Part shown: positions 34,719-43,404 of the stretch, piece after piece
How the letters are laid out: the number at the start of each line of letters is the position of its first letter
How positions within the stretch are numbered: the first letter of the stretch is position 1
From: Alginatibacterium sediminis
GTDB lineage: Bacteria > Pseudomonadota > Gammaproteobacteria > Enterobacterales > Celerinatantimonadaceae
Reading direction: 5' to 3'
Length of the DNA: 64,000 nucleotides
Assembly: GCF_003610775.1 (NCBI RefSeq)
Contig: NZ_RAQO01000004.1
Location: 719,755 to 783,754, forward strand
Translations under genes and position numbers: made by a program
The notes under the pieces: generated by a model
The model's input: only the letters and a program-made list of their open reading frames with translations
What the model was told of the DNA's origin: nothing
The model's database searches: none

Positions 34719-35471
34719 TTATAGAAATGCTTTGTATACAAACCATACAACGGTATCGTTAATATCCTGATTAATCGATGCACTACTCATGCTACCGTGC
34801 GTATTTTCAACTTTAATTTGTCCCCAATGCCTTTTATCCTGCGACAATGGCGTTGCAATTTGAAAGGTAGTTTTTACTGTTTCGGTGGTAATGTCACCAT
34901 CTAGATAATCATATTCTGGATATAGGGCTAAATAAGTACCGTCTTCTCCGGTTTGCCACACACCATAAATAGCTCCCATTCCACCAACAATACTGCTGTC
35001 GGATACATTAAACGCTTTGGTTGTTGAATCTGAGTACTCTCCGCCCATTACAGCTGCTCGACCATAAAACGTAAGTGAATCCATTGGTGTTTTGAAAATT
35101 GATATGGCTCCAAGTGCAGCCGTTGAAAACTGTTTGTTATCAATAAAATCTAAGGAGGCTGCGATCCGCGGCGAAACTTTGCTATCTAAGTTAAACACCT
35201 GAAACAATTGCAATCGACTATCTTTGTAATCGCCTTCTTTATCCATCGTCCCCTCAAGCGTCACCATCGAAGATTGTCCATTTGCATGGTTTAACGACAA
35301 TGACCCGGAAGCTTTAAGGTCACCATCATTACTGGCTTGGAACATAAGCGTACTATTCGCTCGAGTCAGATCGGATGCGTCGATTTCTTGACTATCGTCT
35401 GCGGCAAATACAGGCGTACAAAAGAGAGATAGCAATGTGGTGTTAATCGCGATGTGTTTAAAACTTAGCAT
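34719..35471 (-). CDS. Predicted outer-membrane or periplasmic beta-rich protein, unknown function
   Basis: 250 residues. A Sec signal peptide ends near residue 23 (TPVFAADDS). The rest alternates polar and hydrophobic residues in strands and ends WFVYKAFL, which fits an outer-membrane beta-barrel with an aromatic C terminus. I do not recognise a family. It stands alone after the GlmR-like gene; the next gene is far downstream on the same strand side. Role unknown. Confidence 0.6.
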   Translation of the reverse strand: MLSFKHIAINTTLLSLFCTPVFAADDSQEIDASDLTRANSTLMFQASNDGDLKASGSLSLNHANGQSSMVTLEGTMDKEGDYKDSRLQLFQVFNLDSKVSPRIAASLDFIDNKQFSTAALGAISIFKTPMDSLTFYGRAAVMGGEYSDSTTKAFNVSDSSIVGGMGAIYGVWQTGEDGTYLALYPEYDYLDGDITTETVKTTFQIATPLSQDKRHWGQIKVENTHGSMSSASINQDINDTVVWFVYKAFL

Positions 35472-35862
35472 AATGTTAGTACCTGTTTGAGAATGATTTT
35501 TGATTTGTCGCTATGCTAAATGACAAATTAGCTTTCCCTAACTCTCAAACGATGGATCCAACCCATCAAAACAAGGAAGTCTTAATTTTCGCAGTCATGG
35601 CTTTTTTGATAGTTCTACGATAAATGGCAGCTGCTTCATTTACCTTTACATAAATAGCATTGCTGCCATACTCGCTTTCAGTGTTTGGCTGCTATTGTTA
35701 CTACTTGCAGCAAACACTATTACCATTCCTATTCATTAGTTGGTCTTCACTAGTCGTATATAGAACTGCTTAGATCGAGGAATAATTGGTAGGATTGGTA
35801 TCAGCCCCTTCAGTTGGCAAAATAGACTTTAGGTTAATGATTACTAATTAATGGTAAATATC
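35472..35862. other. Intergenic region without a recognised gene
   Basis: About 390 bp upstream of the beta-rich protein gene. AT-rich; I see no ORF, RNA or clear repeat apart from one GATTGGTAT (35793-35801), which matches the ends of the element at 16127. Confidence 0.4.
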
Positions 35863-35985
35863 ATGAGCAAAGGTCAAGAATCAAAAAAAGACAGCAAGAA
35901 AAAGCCCCTTTTGACTGCTAAAGAAAAAAAAGCAGCCAAACAAGACAAAAAAAATTCGAAGAAAGTTTTAGGTATTGGGAGCTAA
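35863..35985 (+). CDS. Small Lys-rich basic protein (40 aa)
   Basis: MSKGQESKKDSKKKPLLTAK starts a 40-residue reading frame in which about 40 percent of residues are lysine, ending KKVLGIGS. Short Lys-rich proteins of this type are conserved in marine gammaproteobacteria, and the composition suggests RNA or ribosome contact. An in-frame ATG exists 12 nt earlier. The ribosome site is weak. It stands alone in an otherwise empty 660-bp gap. Function unknown. Confidence 0.55.
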   Translation: MSKGQESKKDSKKKPLLTAKEKKAAKQDKKNSKKVLGIGS

Positions 35986-36132
35986 AGGTTTAGCGGCACG
36001 AACTCAATACCATATCGAGAGTTACCACCTTGTCCGGTAACTCTCGCAATCCGTGTTTAGGAATTGGCTAATATTTTTCGCGCACCCTAATCAATACTGC
36101 CAAAAGGCCTTATCTCCAGAGATGCTTCAACA

Positions 36133-36810
36133 TTAACTAAATGTATCTAAGGCGAGTTCAAAGTAGGGCCAAAAATAAAAGATTACAGTGCTAAGAAAAA
36201 TCACGAATAATAGAAATATCCGTTTAGTATCTGCTACTTGCATTTGTTCTGACTGATAACTCATACACAATTTGTAGCCACTAAGCATGGCGCTAAAGTA
36301 TCCACGCTTTTGGATACTGAACACCAAAATACTGAACACATGCAGCGCGCTAAGCCCAAGTAATAGCTCAAAATTAATCTCATGAATGCGCGACATTTGC
36401 TCGCTTGTTGCTTCGCTCACAAGTGAGTACAAAGGGCCATCGCTTAGAATATCATCGCTGTTAAACCAGCCAGTGATGAGCTGCACACCAATCAAAAGCA
36501 TTAAACTGATGGCCATGTAACCACCAAGTATCGAATGTCCTAAATGCGCTTTGGGTTGACGTTTGAATTCAGCTCGAATTTCTTTAAATGCACTCTGAGG
36601 TCCACCCACAAAGTTAGCAAAACGGGCACTATGGCTGCCAACAAAACCCCACACTAAACGCGTGACAAGTAATACTGACAGCACCATGCCTAAACCAATG
36701 TGAAGATCACTAAAACCTTGTTCGATTGACCACCACAGTGCAACTAACAATACAAGTTGACACCAATGATAGAACCTTACAAAGCCATCCCAAACCTTCA
36801 CTTTTTGCAT
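36133..36810 (-). CDS. Cytochrome b561-type membrane protein
   Basis: 225 residues, four main helices plus a C-terminal fifth. It starts VWDGFVRFYHWCQLVLLVALWWS, with the first haem histidine in FYHW. It continues with the LVWGFVGSHSARFANFV segment, and a later helix has LLLGLSALHVFSILVFS with the second histidine. The family (COG3658) passes electrons from quinol to periplasmic cytochrome c. It is the last gene of a four-gene redox operon, 10 bp after the CopG-like gene. Confidence 0.88.
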   Translation of the reverse strand: MQKVKVWDGFVRFYHWCQLVLLVALWWSIEQGFSDLHIGLGMVLSVLLVTRLVWGFVGSHSARFANFVGGPQSAFKEIRAEFKRQPKAHLGHSILGGYMAISLMLLIGVQLITGWFNSDDILSDGPLYSLVSEATSEQMSRIHEINFELLLGLSALHVFSILVFSIQKRGYFSAMLSGYKLCMSYQSEQMQVADTKRIFLLFVIFLSTVIFYFWPYFELALDTFS

Positions 36811-36820
36811 GCCTAGTGTC

Positions 36821-37261
36821 CTAGTATTGTTGATACAAACTTAAGTGCTGCTGATCATCAAAGGCAATCACTTTAAAGTCTTTGTATTTGTCACCGGGGC
36901 GGGCCATACCAGGACTGTGTTGTGGCATTCCAGGTGCCGCTAATCCTTTGATGTTGTCGGGACGTTCTTTGAGCAAACGCGCGATGTCGCTCTCAGGCAC
37001 ATGACCTTCAATTAAATATCCATCGATAACGGCACTGTGGCAAGATTGTAGTTGCGGTGGCATACCGTGTTTTTGCTTGATAGGCGTCCAATCTTGTTGG
37101 TGGTGAATGTTCACGGTATAGCCTTTCTCTTCCATTATTTTTGCCCATTCTTTACAGCAACCACAAGTAGGCGATTTATAAAGCTCAATGCTCGTCACTT
37201 GCGCAAACGCACTGCCAGCTAGGCCAAATATGGCGATAATAGATAGAAATAAACGGTTCAT
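36821..37261 (-). CDS. DUF411 periplasmic copper protein, CopG-like
   Basis: 146 residues with a signal peptide (cut after AFA, about residue 20). The family core is complete: YKSPTCGCCKEWAKIMEEKG, SCHSAVIDGYLIEGHVPESDIARLL and LAAPGMPQHSPGM. CopG proteins bind a cysteine-bridged copper cluster and act in copper tolerance. Here it lies between a cytochrome c and a cytochrome b561 gene, suggesting a redox chain that reduces or oxidises periplasmic copper. That role is inferred from family and context. Confidence 0.88.
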   Translation of the reverse strand: MNRLFLSIIAIFGLAGSAFAQVTSIELYKSPTCGCCKEWAKIMEEKGYTVNIHHQQDWTPIKQKHGMPPQLQSCHSAVIDGYLIEGHVPESDIARLLKERPDNIKGLAAPGMPQHSPGMARPGDKYKDFKVIAFDDQQHLSLYQQY

Positions 37262-37270
37262 ATGTGTTTC

Positions 37271-37822
37271 CTAATTAGTGTTCTGCGGCACGACTAATGT
37301 TAAACGACGCGTACCGACGGTAAGGGAATAGTTGCCCGGTGTAGGTAGCCATTGCCAATCATGGCTTGAATAAGCAGCAATCTCTAAGCTGTTAGGCCCC
37401 CCTAGTGGGCTTAAATCGACCACAACTGGTTCTAACAGGGCATTAAAAATAACCAATTGCGCCGGTTTCGATGTAGTAAGTTCTAGTTCGTTAGATTCAG
37501 GTTCTAAATCGATAGTCCATTCAAGCAATTCACTGTTAGATAGCTCGTCTAAGTAAGCAATTAATTTCATTTTTTGGATGTCACTTAAGGACTTACCCAA
37601 CAGTTGCATGGTAGGTTGTTGCTCAAAGGCTATTTGTAGCTGTTCAAAGCTGGCACCTCTAATATTTCCGCCAACATTTCCTGCACCATTGGCATATTTA
37701 CCGTGGCAAGCGCTACAACCATAGCCACCAGCAGTACTGTAGAGCTGCTCTGCCGTTTGACTCGCTAATAACAGCGGACTAATCAACAACATTGCTAAAC
37801 TAAAACCCTGCTTAATCATCAC
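37271..37822 (-). CDS. Periplasmic monohaem cytochrome c
   Basis: 183 residues: a signal peptide (about 1-20), a class I cytochrome c domain with CSACHGKYANGAGN near residue 36 and a downstream Met ligand (QPTMQLLGKSLSDIQKMKL), then a C-terminal beta-rich extension of about 80 residues without a known match. It is probably the electron carrier between the b561 protein and CopG. Its start overlaps the b562-like gene by 11 bp. Confidence 0.85.
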   Translation of the reverse strand: MMIKQGFSLAMLLISPLLLASQTAEQLYSTAGGYGCSACHGKYANGAGNVGGNIRGASFEQLQIAFEQQPTMQLLGKSLSDIQKMKLIAYLDELSNSELLEWTIDLEPESNELELTTSKPAQLVIFNALLEPVVVDLSPLGGPNSLEIAAYSSHDWQWLPTPGNYSLTVGTRRLTLVVPQNTN

Positions 37823-38231
37823 AATCCAATCTAAAGGCTTTATGACTTTGTTTACTATGTTTTTTTAGTTGGGCTAATGCCTGTTTGACTGATGCTTGGT
37901 CGTCAACTAAAAGCAGTTGATCAAGTAAGCTTGTAAGTTCGTCAATCCCAGTTTGGTAGTCCTGAATAGTTACGGAGTTACTTGGTTCTTGCTTGAGTTT
38001 AAGAGGCGTCTCTTGTTTAGATAAAACTGCTGTATCTAGCATTATTTGAGCATGGGCTAACATCGCAGTTTTATCGCCGTCTTTAAACGCATTAGAGTAG
38101 GCTCTAAGCTCTGTCTTTAAGGTGTCCATTTGCTCTGATAATTTAGTGTCACCACAATGCTCGCTATGGGCGAAAGCAAGGTTAGAAAATATAGATAGGC
38201 AGAGGATAAGTAGCATTTTAGTTTTTAACAT
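37812..38231 (-). CDS. Cytochrome b562-like periplasmic four-helix protein
   Basis: 139 residues with a signal peptide ending FAHS near residue 22. The rest is helical. The pattern EQMDTLKTELRAYSNAFKDGD at the start and KKHSKQSHKAFRLDC at the end resembles cytochrome b562, in which an N-terminal Met and a C-terminal His bind haem. The usual C-terminal KYR becomes KAFR. It is the first gene of the redox operon. Family similarity is moderate; haem binding is unproven. Confidence 0.65.
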   Translation of the reverse strand: MLKTKMLLILCLSIFSNLAFAHSEHCGDTKLSEQMDTLKTELRAYSNAFKDGDKTAMLAHAQIMLDTAVLSKQETPLKLKQEPSNSVTIQDYQTGIDELTSLLDQLLLVDDQASVKQALAQLKKHSKQSHKAFRLDCDD

Positions 38232-38385
38232 GATAATCCCTTAAGGTTTCATACAATTGGATAAAAAATCGTAGTGCCGTTAATAAGCTTTCAACTAGTG
38301 TAGCCATACTTAGGAAAAAAAGCTGCGCCTAGACACAATAGCCTTAGCAAATAAAACATTGCAAAGACAAGCGCATGACAGTTAT

Positions 38386-38763
38386 TTAGGAAGTCTGAGG
38401 AGGACGTAGTAGAGCGTTTAAATGCTCGTAACCATTCAAATTTTTGTAAGTGCATTGAGCTTCATCAGCGCAAGATATAACAATTGTTAGAAAGAGAGAT
38501 ACAGCCATCGTTGGCGCGCTACAGTTATGCATTGTGCACTGAGTAGCACATTCCTCATGGGCACACACCTTAGTCGTCGGTGTTCTTTCGCTGTTGTAAT
38601 CTTCCCGCACATCAAAAGTGCTAGTGTTGCTGTGTGCTTGTATTGAATTTGCCTTAATAGCGTGAGAAAAGCATTCAAAAGAATCACGTGGTGGTTCACC
38701 AGCAAAAGTATGACTGGTAAACAGATTTATGATGATGAGAAAGCTTAATACAATATTCCGCAT
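38386..38763 (-). CDS. Small secreted Cys-rich protein, unknown
   Basis: 125 residues with a signal peptide (FTSHTFAGE, cut near residue 21). It has several cysteines and histidines (CAHEECATQCTMHNC) and a later hydrophobic stretch with a CADEAQC pair, and ends LRPPQTS. The His/Cys pattern hints at metal binding. It lies 155 bp upstream of the redox/CopG operon on the same strand and may share copper regulation. I do not recognise a family. Confidence 0.55.
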   Translation of the reverse strand: MRNIVLSFLIIINLFTSHTFAGEPPRDSFECFSHAIKANSIQAHSNTSTFDVREDYNSERTPTTKVCAHEECATQCTMHNCSAPTMAVSLFLTIVISCADEAQCTYKNLNGYEHLNALLRPPQTS

Positions 38764-38857
38764 TTTTAGATAGTAGTCCTTCGTGTGCCCAAGGCGTAAT
38801 AGCGTTTTCGTAAATGTCTGTAAGGCAGACCAACATAGAGTTGATTTATATATCTAA

Positions 38858-39220
38858 TTATTGGCTTGGGTCGGGCCTTGTGACCAAGTAGCTAGCAATC
38901 ACAACAAATAAACAAGCCAGTCCGATTAACACACCACTACTATTAGTTGTCAGCCAAAGCACTAACCAACTTAAACTCAACATCAATACCGCAATCACTT
39001 TGCTACGACGTGAAATTGCGCCCTCCCTTTCCCAATCCCTGAGTAAAGCACCGAACCTAGGGTGACTATATAACCACTGATGTAAAGCCGGTGAACTCTT
39101 AGCTGCAAACCATGCGCTCAACAATAAAAATGGTACCGTAGGCAAACCTGGTAAAATCACGCCTACCAAAGCAAGTCCTAAGAAAAAGTAAGCAGATACT
39201 AAGGCCATCAATCGTTTCAT
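38858..39220 (-). CDS. YbaN/DUF454 inner-membrane protein
   Basis: 120 residues with two membrane segments near the N terminus and two near the C terminus. The DUF454 signature is clear: LGLALVGVILPGLPTVPFLLLSAWFAAKSSPALHQWLYSHPRFGALLRDWEREGAI. Function is not established; E. coli YbaN is the relative. Monocistronic. Confidence 0.9.
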   Translation of the reverse strand: MKRLMALVSAYFFLGLALVGVILPGLPTVPFLLLSAWFAAKSSPALHQWLYSHPRFGALLRDWEREGAISRRSKVIAVLMLSLSWLVLWLTTNSSGVLIGLACLFVVIASYLVTRPDPSQ

Positions 39221-39343
39221 CGCTCTACTCTAAAATCTATCATCGATTTCGCAACCTTGTTTTTAAGTGCCAGGTTTTCGACTTTATCAAGGCATATATG
39301 GAGCCATGATGCCAGTTTGTTGTCTTATTCTCACCAAACAATT

Positions 39344-40801
39344 TTAGGTAAGGGCTTGTTGGCGTAATACCTGCCGCAAAATCTCAAGTGCTTGCGCTAT
39401 CTCATCCAAAGTATTGCCACAAAAGCCCATCACTAAACCGTTATGTGTCAACTTACGTTGTGAAAAACCAGAGAGGGCGCGAATGTCGACACCCTGCCGG
39501 CGTAATAAACTTGCTATTTGACTATCATTTAACGGCGAATTTAGGCTAAAAATCAACTGCATACCTGCTGGGTGCTCTTGTACACTGCCATAGTTATTAA
39601 AGCTGCTTTGTAGTTCGCTTACCAAGTATTTTCGCCGCTCATTATAGGTTTTACGAACTCGCCTTAAGTGGCGATAGTAATCGCCACTGTCCATAAAATG
39701 AGATAGGGCCTGTTGGGGCATCAAGCCAGCTTTGAACCCATAACGCATCATTGTTGATTCAATTCTATTAACGAGGCTAAGGGGCGCTATGATGTAGCCT
39801 AAACGAAGTGTGTTTGAAAATATCTTTGAGAAGCTTCCTACATAGAGGCAGCGCTGCAGCTTATCAAAGCTTGCTAACGCTGGGATAGGTTGTCCGGCGT
39901 AGCGGAACTCACTGTCGTAATCATCTTCTATAATCCAACTATTGTTAGTCTTTGCCCACGCAATGAAATCGCGGCGCCGCTGCGGAGACATGACCCCGCC
40001 AAGCGGATATTGATGAGATGGTGTGAGTACAACTAGTTTTGAACGATATTTAGGGCTTGGTAAGGCTGTCCCTTCGGCTTGTACATCTAAAAATTCGGCC
40101 TTCAATTTATGGCTATCAGCATAGCGTAAAATTGGTGGATAGCCCGGATCTTCCAGTCCAATTCTTTCTCCTGGTCGACTAAGACTAGCAAAACAAATGT
40201 TTACAGCCTCACCAGCACCTGCAGTTATAATTATTTGCTCCGCACTCGCTTCAATCCCACGCCATTGCTTAACATATTCAGCAATAGATTGACGCAAAGC
40301 GGCATTCCCAAAAGGACTGGTTTCAACCAACATCGTTTGTGTTTGGGTTCGACAAACGCGAGCAACATGTTTGGCCCATTTTTTATAGGCGAACAGGCGC
40401 ATATCAGGATGACTGGCACGTAATAGGTGTGCAGCCGGCGGCGCAGGTTGATTGATGGCAACGCTAGGTTCAGACGCCGGTAATTCCAAGCCCTGTGTAG
40501 AGCAAACACGATAGCCAGCACCGGTTCTAGCGTGTATGTATCCCTCAGCGACCAACTGCTCGTACGCATTAACCACGGTTGAGCGTGAAACAGATAACTC
40601 TATAGACAAGATTCGAGTCGATGGCAGTTGCACGGCTTGTTTCAATTGCCCGTTGTTCACAAACGTTCGTATCAAATTTGAGATTTGATTAGATAAAGAA
40701 ATCTTAGATTGTCGATCGATATTAAAGGTTAAGCCCGCTAATAAAGTCAAATTGGTATGCTCAATATTGTCCAAACTGGATCTTATAAGTATACCAATCA
40801 T
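39344..40801 (-). CDS. MocR-family regulator (GntR helix-turn-helix plus aminotransferase domain)
   Basis: 485 residues: winged helix at about 35-100 (QLPSTRILSIELSVSRSTVVNAYEQLVAEGYI) and a fold-type I aminotransferase domain from about 150, with the PLP lysine in YVGSFSKIFSNTLRLGYIIAP. MocR proteins sense PLP or amine compounds and usually control a divergent gene. Here the divergent neighbour (122 bp) is a PaiB-like FMN-binding protein, a typical target. The start is uncertain because the first 30 residues are poorly conserved; ATG 40801 is the only clear ATG. Confidence 0.88.
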   Translation of the reverse strand: MIGILIRSSLDNIEHTNLTLLAGLTFNIDRQSKISLSNQISNLIRTFVNNGQLKQAVQLPSTRILSIELSVSRSTVVNAYEQLVAEGYIHARTGAGYRVCSTQGLELPASEPSVAINQPAPPAAHLLRASHPDMRLFAYKKWAKHVARVCRTQTQTMLVETSPFGNAALRQSIAEYVKQWRGIEASAEQIIITAGAGEAVNICFASLSRPGERIGLEDPGYPPILRYADSHKLKAEFLDVQAEGTALPSPKYRSKLVVLTPSHQYPLGGVMSPQRRRDFIAWAKTNNSWIIEDDYDSEFRYAGQPIPALASFDKLQRCLYVGSFSKIFSNTLRLGYIIAPLSLVNRIESTMMRYGFKAGLMPQQALSHFMDSGDYYRHLRRVRKTYNERRKYLVSELQSSFNNYGSVQEHPAGMQLIFSLNSPLNDSQIASLLRRQGVDIRALSGFSQRKLTHNGLVMGFCGNTLDEIAQALEILRQVLRQQALT

Positions 40802-40923
40802 ATAGCAAAATTAGTTTGAGCAACGAGCATTAATGATTTAACGATTAACATTACGGACTAAGCAAGCACTGCAATTAACTTGCAAACTCGAATCGAGCAA
40901 AATCAAGTCTAAAGGAAAACCCC

Positions 40924-41559
40924 ATGTTACAAGCACAAGTATTTCGCGAACAACGAAGTGATGTCATGCACGATATGATCGCAAACAACAGTTTTGGCAG
41001 CGTAATTACAATGCAAACGGGCTCTATTGTTGCTGATCATCTGCCCTTGAACATTCATCCTGAAATCGGCTCGCACGGTACGCTGCGTGGACATATCGCG
41101 CGCAGCAACCCAATGACAAAGCTCCTAGACAACGACCAAGAGATACTTATCATATTTCAAGGCCCGCAACATTATGTCAGTCCCAGTTGGTACCCCTCTA
41201 AAGCATTGCATGAAAAAGTAGTACCGACTTGGAACTACATTATGGTTCACGCGCGCGGCAAGGTTAAGTTCCATGATGACGCGGATTGGATTTATAACCA
41301 CTTAGTTGAGCTTACGGCGCGCAACGAGGTGGGTCGGGATAAACCTTGGAAAGTAAGTGATGCACCACCTCAATTTATTCGATCGCAGTTGAAGGCTTTA
41401 ACCGGTATAGAGATAGAGATAACTAGCCTTCAAGGGACGTGGAAAACTAGCCAGAACAAAAGTTTAGATGACAACATCGGCGTTTGTCAGGGCCTTATGT
41501 CTGAGGGTTCAGATATGGCAACTCTTATGGCTACTCAGGTAGTGCGGTCGCGTAATTAG
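40924..41559 (+). CDS. PaiB-family FMN-binding split-barrel protein
   Basis: 211 residues. PaiB hallmarks are SVITMQTGSIVADHLPLNI, LRGHIARSNPM, and FQGPQHYVSPSWYPSKALHEKVVPTWNYIMVHARGKV. Members bind FMN; Bacillus PaiB was described as a regulator of degradative enzymes, but an enzyme role is as likely. The SD AAAGGAAAACCCC stands before the ATG. It is divergent from a MocR regulator, which probably controls it. Confidence 0.88.
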   Translation: MLQAQVFREQRSDVMHDMIANNSFGSVITMQTGSIVADHLPLNIHPEIGSHGTLRGHIARSNPMTKLLDNDQEILIIFQGPQHYVSPSWYPSKALHEKVVPTWNYIMVHARGKVKFHDDADWIYNHLVELTARNEVGRDKPWKVSDAPPQFIRSQLKALTGIEIEITSLQGTWKTSQNKSLDDNIGVCQGLMSEGSDMATLMATQVVRSRN

Positions 41560-41703
41560 CTGCTAGATTGAGCTAATATACACCGTATTATGGTATAGCA
41601 TTTGCGCTTTAAAAAAGTGCTTTTGCATGTACGCTTTATATCGTTAGTCATAAATCTTAAGCTCTGCTAGTCTTGCGCAACAATCTATATAGTCAATGTT
41701 TAC

Positions 41704-42600
41704 ATGAACAACAATCTTTGCATTATCGATGGCGGCATGGGCCGCGAGTTACAAGATATTGGTGCCCCTTTCTCTCAACCACTGTGGAGCGCACAAGCAC
41801 TGATAGAAGCGCCAGAGTTTGTCAGCATGGCACACCAAAACTTTGTAAACGCTGGTGCCCAAATTATTATCGCCAATAGCTATGCCTGCGTACCCTTTCA
41901 TTTAGGTGAAGCGCGTTATCAACGCGACGGAGCTAAGCTTGCAACACTAGCGGCTAAAATCGCTAGGCAAGTTAGTTTAACCTCAACTCATGTACGCGTT
42001 GCAGGCGCTATCCCTCCGGCCTTTGGCAGCTATAGACCTGACTTGTTTGATGCGCAGCAAGCCGCAAAAATTTGTCTGACGCTGATTAATGCCCAAGCAC
42101 CTTATGTTGATCTTTGGATAGCTGAAACGATTTCCAGTGTCGCAGAATATGATGTGATTAGTACCGCCTTAGGTGGGAATGAAAAACCTAGTTATTATGC
42201 TTTTAGCTTAGATGATACCAGCCCCACTCGTCCCCTACTGCGCTCTGGTGAATCTGTTGAGCTTGTTTGTCGTCGCATCTGCTCAAGCCAAGCACAAGGA
42301 ATTTTATTTAATTGTTCTGTCCCTGAAGTCATGCTCCAAGCCGTTAAAGTTGCAAAACAAATCTGTCAGCAGCAAAACCGCTTGATTGAAGTTGGTGTGT
42401 ACGCTAACAATTTTATGCCTATAGACACCGATCATGAAGCAAATCAAGATCTTCAACTTATGCGCGAACTTAGTCCCCAAGACTACCTAAATTATGCCAA
42501 AAGATGGTATGAAGCGGGAGCGACGATCATCGGTGGCTGTTGTGGCATAGGGCCTTCACATATCCAAGCACTAGCGCAATGGAAAAGTCAGCTTACCTAG
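41704..42600 (+). CDS. Homocysteine S-methyltransferase family protein
   Basis: 298 residues. N-terminal LCIIDGGMGRELQDIG; zinc cysteines in GILFNCSVPEV (first) and GATIIGGCCGIGPSHI (Cys pair). It transfers a methyl group to homocysteine, for example from S-methylmethionine (MmuM/YagD type). It stands alone, with no S-methylmethionine permease gene beside it, so the donor is unknown. Confidence 0.85.
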   Translation: MNNNLCIIDGGMGRELQDIGAPFSQPLWSAQALIEAPEFVSMAHQNFVNAGAQIIIANSYACVPFHLGEARYQRDGAKLATLAAKIARQVSLTSTHVRVAGAIPPAFGSYRPDLFDAQQAAKICLTLINAQAPYVDLWIAETISSVAEYDVISTALGGNEKPSYYAFSLDDTSPTRPLLRSGESVELVCRRICSSQAQGILFNCSVPEVMLQAVKVAKQICQQQNRLIEVGVYANNFMPIDTDHEANQDLQLMRELSPQDYLNYAKRWYEAGATIIGGCCGIGPSHIQALAQWKSQLT

Positions 42601-42634
42601 CCAAGTTTGTTAGGATATCTTGTTGCTCTCTCGA

Positions 42635-43345
42635 CTAGGTTTTTAACCCGAACTTACGGATCTTATTTAGATTTCGGTTGATTAACTTGCGCAGGACATA
42701 TTGATAAGCAAATTTTTTAAGACCGTGCATGTTACTGCCATGCTTAGCAAAAAAGTCGTCAGGTGCGTTAAAAAGGCCTAGGTCATCCGCAATACCGTCA
42801 GCCTGAATATAGGTGCTCTGCCCCATGAACTTATTGTTTGGGTTTTGAAGATCAGGGACAGCAATCGCATATCCGCTAAAGCTTTTGCAATTTGAATAGC
42901 CAGCTTGAACTTGCGATAAAAACACCTGGTCGACTATAAAGCCTTCTAAGTTTATCCATACGTCTCTGATCAGAACTTCAACCCAGCTATGAAGTATACG
43001 TTTTGGGGCAAATGGCATGAGGTAATTTGGGATCGCGCCGCGTTGCAAGGCATTGTAGATAGTAAACCCATGGAAACGACAAGCGATGCCCAATGCCCTT
43101 AGTAAGGCCATTAACAAGGTACCTTTAGTATTACATTGACCGTAGCCGTCACCAAGAACCTCGCTTGCTGAGATTGCATCATCACGATTGTAGCCAAACT
43201 TTATTTCATCACGCACATAGTCATACACCTGCTTAATGGCGGCATCACTGCTTAAAGTGCGCCATTGACGCATTTCAATTAATTGCTCTATGCTTTGTTC
43301 TTGATAGTCAATTAGCGGGGTAACTTGTAAGTATTTAGTTGTCAT
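42635..43345 (-). CDS. Transglutaminase-like domain protein
   Basis: 236 residues. The papain-like triad is visible: Cys in DGYGQCNTKGTLLMALLRALGI, His in RILHSWVEVLI, and an acidic residue in WINLEGFIVDQ. It is a cytoplasmic transglutaminase-superfamily protein, often a peptidase or amidase of unknown substrate. It lies 59 bp downstream of an AraC regulator on the same strand and is probably co-transcribed with it. Confidence 0.83.
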   Translation of the reverse strand: MTTKYLQVTPLIDYQEQSIEQLIEMRQWRTLSSDAAIKQVYDYVRDEIKFGYNRDDAISASEVLGDGYGQCNTKGTLLMALLRALGIACRFHGFTIYNALQRGAIPNYLMPFAPKRILHSWVEVLIRDVWINLEGFIVDQVFLSQVQAGYSNCKSFSGYAIAVPDLQNPNNKFMGQSTYIQADGIADDLGLFNAPDDFFAKHGSNMHGLKKFAYQYVLRKLINRNLNKIRKFGLKT

Positions 43346-43404
43346 TGCTAGCTCCTTGGTTACGAACTAGCTTAAACAGGCCTTACTAAGGATAATTGTA
43401 TAAA

